Part shown: positions 35,084 through 41,801 of the stretch, piece by piece
Layout: each line of letters starts with the position of its first letter
How positions within the stretch are numbered: position 1 is the first letter of the stretch
DNA from: Antarcticimicrobium sediminis
GTDB lineage: Bacteria; Pseudomonadota; Alphaproteobacteria; Rhodobacterales; Rhodobacteraceae
Reading direction: 5' to 3'
Length of the DNA: 64,000 nt
Assembly (NCBI RefSeq): GCF_004348975.1
Contig: NZ_SMFP01000003.1
Span: 310,001-374,000 of the forward strand
Notes under the pieces: generated by a model
What the model saw: only the letters and a program-made list of their open reading frames with translations
Told to the model about the DNA's origin: nothing
Databases searched by the model: none
Translations under genes and position numbers: made by a program

Positions 35084-35545
35084 ATGACACATGCAAGCGT
35101 TGATCAGGTCTGGGATTGGCTCGCTGCCGTCCCAGATCCCGAGATCCCTGTGATCTCGCTCACCGATCTGGGCATCATCCGGGATGTGGCCTGGCAGGAC
35201 GACACGCTGATCGTGACGGTCACGCCGACCTATTCCGGCTGCCCGGCGACCTCGATCATCAACCTCGATATCGAGACCGCCCTGCGCGGCCACGGCATCG
35301 AAAAGATCGAGCTGAAGCGGCAGTTGTCGCCAGCCTGGACCACAGACTGGCTGACGGAGGGCGGCAAACGCAAGCTGGAGGCGTTTGGCATCGCCCCGCC
35401 GCAGCCCGCTGGCGGCCCGGACCACTGCCCGCATTGCGGGTCCAAATCCATCGAGAAGATCAGCCAGTTCGGCTCGACCCCGTGCAAGGCCACGTGGCGC
35501 TGCAAGGACTGTCTTGAACCCTTCGATTATTTCAAGTGCATCTGA
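35084..35545 (+). CDS. paaD: phenylacetate degradation protein PaaD
   Basis: A 153-residue DUF59/MIP18-domain protein probably involved in maturing the metal centre of the epoxidase. The N-terminal domain has DPEIPVISLTDLGIIRDV and PTYSGCPATSIIN. The C-terminus has a four-Cys zinc-ribbon-like site (CPHCGSK ... CKATWRCKDCLEPF). The start MTHASVDQVWDW lies 5 bp after the paaC stop; the longer frame overlapping paaC is rejected. Confidence 0.94.
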   Translation: MTHASVDQVWDWLAAVPDPEIPVISLTDLGIIRDVAWQDDTLIVTVTPTYSGCPATSIINLDIETALRGHGIEKIELKRQLSPAWTTDWLTEGGKRKLEAFGIAPPQPAGGPDHCPHCGSKSIEKISQFGSTPCKATWRCKDCLEPFDYFKCI

Positions 35546-35555
35546 GGAGAAGCAG

Positions 35556-36629
35556 ATGGCGCGTTTCCACGATCTGACCGTGACCGATATCCACAAGACC
35601 ATCCGCGACGCGGTGGTGGTCACGCTGAAACCACAGCAAGGCGACGAGAGCGCCTTTGATTTCACCCAAGGGCAATACCTGACCCTGCGCCACGACTTTG
35701 ACGGCGAAGAGCTGCGCCGCAGCTATTCGATTTGCGCCGGCAAGGACGAGGGCATTCTTCAGGTCGGGATCAAGCGGGTCGACGGCGGCGCGTTCTCGAC
35801 CTGGGCCAATGAGGCGCTGAAGGTGGGCGACAAGGTGCAGGCGATGGCGCCAATGGGCAGCTTTCACACACCGATCGACCCGAATGCCGCGCGCAGCTAT
35901 CTGGGCTTTGCCGGCGGCTCGGGCGTAACGCCGGTGCTGTCGATCCTGAAGACCACCCTGTCGCGCGAGCCGAAATCGACCTTTACGCTGGTTTATGCCA
36001 ACAAGGGCGTGAACACGATCATGTTCCGCGAAGAGCTGGAGGATCTCAAGAACCTCTATATGGGGCGGCTGAACATCATCCATATCCTCGAGTCCGACGC
36101 GCAGGAGATCGATCTGTTCACCGGGCTGGTGACGCAAGAGAAATGCGGTGAGCTGTTCGAGCATTGGATCGACATCGAAAGCGTCGACACCGCCTTTATC
36201 TGTGGGCCGGAACCGATGATGCTGGGCATCGCGGCGGCGCTGCGGGCGCATGGGCTGGGTGACAGTCAGATCAAGTTCGAGCTGTTCGCAAGCGCACAGC
36301 CGGGTCGGCTGGCACGCAAGGCGGTCAGCAAGGATGCGGCCAGCAGCGCCAACCAGACCCGCGCGTCGATCACGCTGGACGGGGCGACCCAGACGGTGAC
36401 CATGGGCAAGGACATGTCGATCCTTGACGCGGCGCTGGAGAACGCGATGGACGCGCCCTATGCCTGCAAGGCGGGGGTCTGTTCGACCTGTCGCTGCCGG
36501 GTAATCGAGGGCGAGGTCGAGATGGTCGCCAACCATGCGTTGGAGGATTACGAGGTCGAGAAGGGCTATGTGCTGTCCTGCCAGTCCTATCCGCTGACCG
36601 ATACCGTCACCGTCGATTACGACCAGTAA
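35556..36629 (+). CDS. paaE: phenylacetyl-CoA epoxidase reductase PaaE
   Basis: A 357-residue reductase that passes electrons from NADPH to PaaA. Flavin-binding RRSYSICAG is near residue 50. The nucleotide-binding stretch is FAGGSGVTPVLSILKT. A C-terminal plant-type [2Fe-2S] ferredoxin has CKAGVCSTCRCRV and the fourth Cys in YVLSCQSYPL. AGGAGAAGC precedes the ATG at 35556, which excludes the longer overlapping frame. It follows paaD by 10 bp. Confidence 0.96.
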   Translation: MARFHDLTVTDIHKTIRDAVVVTLKPQQGDESAFDFTQGQYLTLRHDFDGEELRRSYSICAGKDEGILQVGIKRVDGGAFSTWANEALKVGDKVQAMAPMGSFHTPIDPNAARSYLGFAGGSGVTPVLSILKTTLSREPKSTFTLVYANKGVNTIMFREELEDLKNLYMGRLNIIHILESDAQEIDLFTGLVTQEKCGELFEHWIDIESVDTAFICGPEPMMLGIAAALRAHGLGDSQIKFELFASAQPGRLARKAVSKDAASSANQTRASITLDGATQTVTMGKDMSILDAALENAMDAPYACKAGVCSTCRCRVIEGEVEMVANHALEDYEVEKGYVLSCQSYPLTDTVTVDYDQ

Positions 36630-36641
36630 GGGGGGCTGAGC

Positions 36642-37400
36642 ATGGCCGAAGACATGAGCATTGCAAGCTATCTGGCCCAGGGCGGGGTTCTGAGCAACCC
36701 GGCCAATGTGCCGCCACGCTATCGCGCCGAATTGATGAAGCTGATGGCGACCTTTGTCGACAGCGAGCTGGCCGGCGCCGCTGGCTTTGCCGACATCATC
36801 AACCAAGGCCCGGGCATCAAGGAGCGGATCGCGGCCGCCAAGATTGTGCTGGAAAAGACCGACAACGCCGACCGGGTGTTGCGCATCATGGGCGATTTCG
36901 GGGCCGATACCGACCGCTATGCCACGCATCACCCCTGGTCCGCGCGGCTGGAGCGGGGGGCCGATATCGGCACCGCGCGCACCGAGCATGACATGAGGCT
37001 TGCCGTCTTCAACTATCCGCTGGAGGGCTGGGCCGACGCGGTGGTGATGAACCTGCTGATGGGCCGCGCCGTGGCGGTGCAGATGGCCGAGTTCTCGATG
37101 GTGTCCTACCAGCCGCTGGCCGAAGCGTTCCGCGCCATTGCACCGATCGAGGCGCGCCATGCGGAACTGGCCGAGGAAGGCGTGATCAAGCTGATGGAGC
37201 ACGGCAATACCGTCTTGCAGGACAGCGTCAATTACTGGTGGCCACGGGTCGCGGCGAGCTTTGGCTCGACCGCCTCGACCAAGGCCGAGAGCCTCAAGGC
37301 GATGGGGCTGCGCCGCTCCACCAATGCCGAGCTGAAAGCCCGGTGGGAGGCCGAGGCCGGCACGGTTTTGACCCGGTTGGGTGTGGCGGTTCCGGCGTAA
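36642..37400 (+). CDS. extra Paa ferritin-like protein with an incomplete metal site
   Basis: A 252-residue protein of the PaaA/PaaC ferritin-like family, encoded 12 bp after paaE. It has one recognisable ExxH motif (PIEARHAELAEEG). At the place where PaaA has DEAGH it shows SELAGAAG, so an iron-binding His appears missing. It is neither PaaA (too short) nor PaaC, which is already present. It may be a chaperone-like or accessory subunit specific to this lineage. Co-transcription with paaABCDE is likely because there is no terminator between them. Confidence 0.82.
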   Translation: MAEDMSIASYLAQGGVLSNPANVPPRYRAELMKLMATFVDSELAGAAGFADIINQGPGIKERIAAAKIVLEKTDNADRVLRIMGDFGADTDRYATHHPWSARLERGADIGTARTEHDMRLAVFNYPLEGWADAVVMNLLMGRAVAVQMAEFSMVSYQPLAEAFRAIAPIEARHAELAEEGVIKLMEHGNTVLQDSVNYWWPRVAASFGSTASTKAESLKAMGLRRSTNAELKARWEAEAGTVLTRLGVAVPA

Positions 37401-37414
37401 AGCCCCCCTACGTG

Positions 37415-37440
37415 ACGCGGCCCCCAAACCGGGGCCGCGT
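37415..37440 (+). terminator. terminator-like hairpin after the paa operon
   Basis: ACGCGGCCCC (37415–37424) pairs perfectly with GGGGCCGCGT (37431–37440) around CAAACC, followed by TTCC. It lies 14 bp after the operon's last stop and just before the convergent marR stop. Confidence 0.7.
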
Positions 37441-37446
37441 TTCCGC

Positions 37447-37947
37447 CTAATCCGCTTCCAACTTGGCGAGGGTGCCCAGCAGCATCCGGGCCAGCTGCGC
37501 CACCTGAGCCTTGCTCAGCGCGCGGGACAGGATCGTCTTGTCGTGATCGCCCACGGCGCGCATCGCCAGTTCGGCACGGGCGGCGCCCTCCGCTGTCATC
37601 TGCACAAAGCGGCTGCGCGCGTCTTGCTCGTTTTCCAGCCGAATGATGCAGCCCTCCGCCTCCAGTTGCTTGAGAACCTTGGTCATTCCGCCCGAGGTGA
37701 TCAGGACCGCGCGGTACAGCTCGGTCGGGGTCATGCGGCGCGGCGCGGGCTGCGCGCGCAGGGTCACCAACACCTCGAACCCCGCCGGGGTCAGCCCGAT
37801 CCCGGCCAGCAGCTTTCGCGTGCTGTCGAGCACGATGTCGTTGAGACGGATCAGCGCGAGCATGACTTCGGTTTCGGGGGAGGATACCTCTGGCCAGTTT
37901 TCCCCGAGCTGCGCCAAAACCTGCGCGATGGTGTGTTTTCCGGTCAT
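37447..37947 (-). CDS. MarR-family transcriptional regulator
   Basis: A 166-residue winged-helix regulator: LTPAGFEVLVTLRAQPAPRR, MTPTELYRAVLITSGGMTKV and LEAEGCIIRLENEQDARSRF with the wing. The ATG at 37947 (MTGKHTIAQ) is preferred over a frame that runs on to 38124, because GGAAGG lies upstream and the longer frame would cover the divergent promoter and the PACE start. It is divergent from a PACE efflux gene and probably controls it from the dyads at 37981–38020. It is not obviously part of the phenylacetate regulon. Confidence 0.88.
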   Translation of the reverse strand: MTGKHTIAQVLAQLGENWPEVSSPETEVMLALIRLNDIVLDSTRKLLAGIGLTPAGFEVLVTLRAQPAPRRMTPTELYRAVLITSGGMTKVLKQLEAEGCIIRLENEQDARSRFVQMTAEGAARAELAMRAVGDHDKTILSRALSKAQVAQLARMLLGTLAKLEAD

Positions 37948-37980
37948 CGCCCCGCCGCCTTCCCCGTTTTTTATCTTGCC

Positions 37981-38020
37981 GGAAAGGTACATCTTTCCTA
38001 GATATCGGAAAACATCTTTC
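37981..38020. promoter_or_regulatory. twin MarR-type operators in the marR/PACE gap
   Basis: GGAAAG (37981–37986) and CTTTCC (37993–37998) form a perfect 6-bp dyad with a 6-bp spacer. ACATCTTTC recurs at 37989–37997 and 38012–38020, 23 bp apart; the second copy sits in another dyad, GAAA-x5-TTTC (38008–38020). They occupy the divergent promoter region. Confidence 0.55.
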
Positions 38021-38035
38021 TGGAAAGGGAGTGTC

Positions 38036-38455
38036 ATGCGGACATTTTCGGACCGCCTGCGCCACACAATACTGTTCGAAGCCATCGCCGTGGCCCTTGT
38101 CGCGGTCGGCGGTGGGCTGATCACCGGGCACGGAATGATGAGTATCGGCGCGCTGAGCCTGATGCTCAGCCTTATCGCGATGACCTTGAACCTGATCTAT
38201 AACTGGCTGTTCGACCTTTGGGACCGGGCCTATCGCGCCATGGCACGCCGGGGCGCGGGCTTGCGCGCGGTGCATGCCATCCTGTTTGAAGCGGTCATGC
38301 TGGTTGCCGGGCTGTTCGTCACCGCCTGGTGGCTGGAACTGTCGTATCGCGACGCCCTGATGCTGGATCTGGGGTTTGCGGTGTTCTTCCTGATCTATGC
38401 CTTTTGCTTCAACTGGACCTATGACGTGGTGTTCCCGGTGCCGCGCACCGCCTGA
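38036..38455 (+). CDS. PACE-family efflux transporter
   Basis: A 139-residue four-helix membrane protein of the proteobacterial antimicrobial compound efflux (AceI-like) family. It has the tandem two-helix repeats expected: RHTILFEAIAVALVAVGGG and LNLIYNWLFDLWDRAYRAMA, then VHAILFEAVMLVAGLFV and FCFNWTYDVVF. The conserved FEA and N-x2-YN residues are repeated. The ATG at 38036 has AGGGAG upstream. Known members export biocides such as chlorhexidine and natural polyamines. A divergent MarR likely regulates it. Confidence 0.88.
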   Translation: MRTFSDRLRHTILFEAIAVALVAVGGGLITGHGMMSIGALSLMLSLIAMTLNLIYNWLFDLWDRAYRAMARRGAGLRAVHAILFEAVMLVAGLFVTAWWLELSYRDALMLDLGFAVFFLIYAFCFNWTYDVVFPVPRTA

Positions 38456-38467
38456 GCGCCCCGGCGT

Positions 38468-39064
38468 TCAGATCCCCTGCACGCCCTTGAGCGTCAGGTT
38501 ACAGACCAGATCGGCATAATCGTCGCGTTCCTGTGCCCCGGCGTCCGAGTTCCACATGAAATACCAGTTCAGCATGCCATAGACCGACATGGTGACGCCG
38601 CGCAGTTTGTCGGGGTGTGTCTCGAACACCTCGGGCGCGATATCGTGCAGGCAGCGGCCCATCAGCTTGATCATGTCGCGTTGATAGGCGCGCATCTGGT
38701 CCTGCTGGTCCTCAGGCAGGGCCGAAAGCGCGCTGATCTGCACCTGATGTTCGTGATCGGCCCCCTGATAGGCGCGCAGGATCTCGCGGATTACCCGGCG
38801 CAGCCGATCGTCCGGGTCCAAGCCTTCGGTATCGACGCCAAAGATGCGATCCCTGAGACGGGACAGATAGCTGTCCAGAATGTCGAACAGGATCGCATCC
38901 TTGCTGTCGTAGTAGTGATAGATATTGGCCTTGGAGATCCCGCATTCCGCCGCGAGCTTGGTCATCGAGGCGCGATCGAACCCCTCTTCGGCGAACACCT
39001 TGGCCGCCGATTTGAGGATCTGCGCGCGTTTCTGATCATGGTCTTTGGCGATTGTGCGGGCCAA
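38468..39064 (-). CDS. PaaR-like TetR repressor
   Basis: A 198-residue TetR-family regulator with the HTH AAKVFAEEGFDRASMTKLAAE followed by GISKANIYHYYDSKDAIL. It is encoded 3 bp after paaK at the end of the leftward paaG–paaI–paaK unit. The position and the shared CCGACC-N3-CGGTC dyads in both paa promoters suggest it is the local phenylacetyl-CoA-responsive repressor, as PaaR proteins are elsewhere. The sequence alone does not prove ligand or site. Confidence 0.85.
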   Translation of the reverse strand: MARTIAKDHDQKRAQILKSAAKVFAEEGFDRASMTKLAAECGISKANIYHYYDSKDAILFDILDSYLSRLRDRIFGVDTEGLDPDDRLRRVIREILRAYQGADHEHQVQISALSALPEDQQDQMRAYQRDMIKLMGRCLHDIAPEVFETHPDKLRGVTMSVYGMLNWYFMWNSDAGAQERDDYADLVCNLTLKGVQGI

Positions 39065-39067
39065 GAG

Positions 39068-40378
39068 TCACTCCTTCGGGCGGTTGTCGACGACGCGCAC
39101 GGCCTTGCCCTGGCTGCGCACGACTTCGCCGGGATCCTTGACGTCAATCTCGGTCGAAACACCAACCACGTCCTTGATCCGTTTGTAAAGCATCCGCGCT
39201 GCGGCGGTCTTGGATGCCTCGTCGGTGGAATCACTGGCGCATTCCACATGCACGCGCATCGCATCCATCCGACCCGAGCGATACAGCTCGATCTGGAAAT
39301 GGTTGGTCAGCCCGCCGGTGGCGATCACTTGTTCCTCGATCTGGGTGGGGAACACATTGACGCCGCGCAAAATCATCATGTCGTCGCTGCGCCCGGTGAT
39401 CTTTTCCATCCGCCGCATCGAGCGCGCGGTGCCCGGCAGCAAGCGCGTCAGGTCGCGGGTGCGATAGCGGATCATCGGCAGCCCCTCTTTGGTCAGCGTG
39501 GTGAACACCAACTCGCCCATCTCGCCATCCGCCACCGGCTCGCCGGTCTCCGGGTTGATGATCTCGGGCAGGAAGTGATCCTCCCAGATCACCGGGCCGT
39601 CCTTGGTCTCGACGCATTCGCTGGCCACGCCCGGCCCCATGATTTCCGACAGGCCATAGATATCGACAGCATGCATGTCAAAGGCGTCCTCGACCTCGTG
39701 GCGCATGGCGTCGGTCCAGGGTTCGGCCCCGAACACACCGACCGAGAGAGAACAGGCGCGCGGGTCAAGGCCAGCCTTGTGGAACTGTTCGAGGATGTTG
39801 AGCATATAGGACGGCGTGACCATGATCCCGTCGGGTTTGAAATCGTCGAGCAGGGTGACCTGTTTCTCGGTCTGCCCGCCACTCATCGGCACCACGGTGG
39901 CGCCCAGACGTTCGATCCCATAATGCGCGCCGAGCCCGCCAGTGAACAGCCCATAGCCATAGGCGTTGTGCACGATATCCCCCGCCCGCAGGCCCGCTGC
40001 GCGCAGGGAGCGCGCGACCAGATCGGCCCAGTTTTCGATATCGCGTTTGGTATAGCCCACCACGGTCGGCTTGCCGGTGGTCCCTGAGGACGCGTGCAGG
40101 CGCATGATCTGTTCACGCGGCACGGCAAACAGCCCGAACGGGTAGTTGTCGCGCAGGTCGTTCTTGTAGGTGAACGGGAACTTGGCCAGATCGGCCAATG
40201 TCTTCAGATCGTCGGGATGCACGCCAGCAGCATCGAACCGCTGCTTGTACATCGGCACGTTGTCATAAGCGTGGCGCAGCGACCATTTCAGCCGGTCGAG
40301 TTGCAGCGCCTCGATCTCGTCGCGCGAGGCGATCTCGATCGCGTCAAGGTCGGCTTTGTTCGGGGTCAGATCCTTCAT
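39068..40378 (-). CDS. paaK: phenylacetate–CoA ligase
   Basis: A 436-residue AMP-forming ligase that converts phenylacetate to phenylacetyl-CoA. The nucleotide-binding motif is LHASSGTTGKPTVVGYT near residue 95; NAYGYGLFTGGLGAHYG, YGLSEIMGPGVASEC and ITGRSDDMMILRGVNVFPTQ are typical. The C-terminal QGKAVRVVDNRPKE is also as expected. It lies 31 bp downstream of paaI on the leftward operon. Confidence 0.96.
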   Translation of the reverse strand: MKDLTPNKADLDAIEIASRDEIEALQLDRLKWSLRHAYDNVPMYKQRFDAAGVHPDDLKTLADLAKFPFTYKNDLRDNYPFGLFAVPREQIMRLHASSGTTGKPTVVGYTKRDIENWADLVARSLRAAGLRAGDIVHNAYGYGLFTGGLGAHYGIERLGATVVPMSGGQTEKQVTLLDDFKPDGIMVTPSYMLNILEQFHKAGLDPRACSLSVGVFGAEPWTDAMRHEVEDAFDMHAVDIYGLSEIMGPGVASECVETKDGPVIWEDHFLPEIINPETGEPVADGEMGELVFTTLTKEGLPMIRYRTRDLTRLLPGTARSMRRMEKITGRSDDMMILRGVNVFPTQIEEQVIATGGLTNHFQIELYRSGRMDAMRVHVECASDSTDEASKTAAARMLYKRIKDVVGVSTEIDVKDPGEVVRSQGKAVRVVDNRPKE

Positions 40379-40409
40379 GGCGTCCTCCTCACCAGGTCAT
40401 CATCAGTCG

Positions 40410-40841
40410 TCATTCGTCGAAAAGCTGGCCCTTGATCGCGCGGGACATGCCCCGGAATTCCGCGATTGTCTGGCCGTTCTGATCGGTCACACTCACGTCG
40501 TAGATGCCGCTGCGCCCAGTCAGGCTGACCTCGCGCGCGCAGGCGCTAAGGCGGTCGCCCTGCTTGCCCGGTGCGACGAAGTTTATCAGATTGTGCTGGG
40601 CCACCGTGGCCTGATTGCGGCTGTTGCAGGCAAAGGCAAAGGCGCTGTCGGCCAGCATGAAGATCACACCGCCATGACAGATCGCATGGCCGTTGCAGTG
40701 GTGCGCCTCGACCGTCAGTTCCAGCGTCGCGGTGCCCGCGTCCACATGGGTGATCGCCATGCCCGCCCATTTCGAGGCGTTGTCATTGGCCCACATTGCT
40801 TCGGCGGATTTTTGGGCGCGCTCTGTCGGGGTCATGTTCAT
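40410..40841 (-). CDS. paaI: hydroxyphenylacetyl-CoA thioesterase PaaI
   Basis: A 143-residue hotdog-fold thioesterase. The catalytic segment is HCNGHAICHGGVIFMLADSAFAFACNS; its Asp fits the PaaI active site. In the Paa pathway it hydrolyses dead-end aryl-CoA esters and so protects free CoA. The start codon overlaps the paaG stop (ATGA), so translation is coupled. Confidence 0.94.
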   Translation of the reverse strand: MNMTPTERAQKSAEAMWANDNASKWAGMAITHVDAGTATLELTVEAHHCNGHAICHGGVIFMLADSAFAFACNSRNQATVAQHNLINFVAPGKQGDRLSACAREVSLTGRSGIYDVSVTDQNGQTIAEFRGMSRAIKGQLFDE

Positions 40842-41623
40842 TCTCCCTTGAACACGGGGGCGCGTTTTTCAAGAAAGCTGGCGACCCCCTCGGCATAGTC
40901 CGCGCTTTCGCCGCAGGTCTTCATCGCCTCGGCCTCCAGTTCCAGATGATCGGCCAGCGTATCGGTGGCGGCGGCCTGAATCGTCTGTTTGGTCAGCCCC
41001 AGACCAAGGGTCGGGCCATTGGCAAGCTTTTCGGCCAGCGCGCGCGCCTCGTCCATCAGCGCATCATCGGGCAGCGCCTTCCAGATCAGGCCCCAATCCT
41101 CGGCCTTTTGCGCGCTGAGCGGCTCGGCAGTAAAGGCAAGGCCCTTGGCGCGCGCCTCGCCCAGTAGCTGCGGCAGATGCCAGCTGCCGCCGGTGTCGGG
41201 GATCAGGCCGACCTTGGAAAACGACTGGATGAACTTGGCGCTTTGTGCGGCCAGAACCATGTCGCAGGCCAGCGCGATATTGGCGCCAGCGCCTGCGGCC
41301 ACACCATTGACGGCGCAGATGACGGGAAAGTTCAGCGAGCGGATCAGATTGACCAGCGGCGCGTAAAAGGTGCGCACCGTGTTGCCGAGATCAGGCGGGC
41401 CGTCCATCTTGCGCGGGTCGCGATCCCCCAGATCCTGCCCGGCGCAGAACCCGCGCCCGGCCCCGGTCAAAAGGATCGCCCGCGCGCCCGCGTCGCGGGC
41501 CGCCTCGATGGCGCCGCGCAGGGCATGGTGCATCTCTTCGGTGAAACTGTTCAGCCGCTCTGGCCGGTTCAGAGTGATCTCGACCCAAGTGCCGTGATCG
41601 CGGATCAAAATGGTGTCCGACAT
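40838..41623 (-). CDS. paaG: ring-1,2-epoxyphenylacetyl-CoA isomerase PaaG
   Basis: A 261-residue crotonase-fold enzyme. GAGRGFCAGQDLGDRDP near residue 55 is the PaaG-type motif, and ANIALACDMVLAAQSAKF and GLIPDTGGSWHLPQLLG complete the fold. It isomerises the epoxide from PaaABCE to the oxepin. The start MSDTILIRD at 41623 has GGAGGG upstream; the frame is open to 41809 but that would cross the divergent operator. It is the first gene of the leftward paaG–paaI–paaK–tetR unit. Confidence 0.9.
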   Translation of the reverse strand: MSDTILIRDHGTWVEITLNRPERLNSFTEEMHHALRGAIEAARDAGARAILLTGAGRGFCAGQDLGDRDPRKMDGPPDLGNTVRTFYAPLVNLIRSLNFPVICAVNGVAAGAGANIALACDMVLAAQSAKFIQSFSKVGLIPDTGGSWHLPQLLGEARAKGLAFTAEPLSAQKAEDWGLIWKALPDDALMDEARALAEKLANGPTLGLGLTKQTIQAAATDTLADHLELEAEAMKTCGESADYAEGVASFLEKRAPVFKGE

Positions 41624-41703
41624 GTGGCCCTCCCCCTCCATAGGCGTGTCATGCGCTGACGATTGGGGGCTGCTGCGCAACATTGCCTCCCCCCGTCTCC
41701 TGA

Positions 41704-41756
41704 CAAACATCTTGCATAAACCGACCGGACGGTCAATATATGTTTCAAACATCTTG
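41704..41756. promoter_or_regulatory. paaG/paaZ divergent regulatory region with PaaR-type operator
   Basis: CCGACC-GGA-CGGTC at 41721–41734 matches the operator at the pcaF promoter. It lies between TTGCAT (41712–41717) and AATATA (41735–41740), a 17-bp-spaced rightward promoter toward paaZ. CAAACATCTTG is repeated exactly at 41704–41714 and 41746–41756, bracketing the operator. TGTTT-C-AAACA (41741–41751) is a further dyad. Confidence 0.6.
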
Positions 41757-41801
41757 GCGCGGCATCTGACCGCGACCGCCACGGGAGAGAGGACCGATTT
41801 C

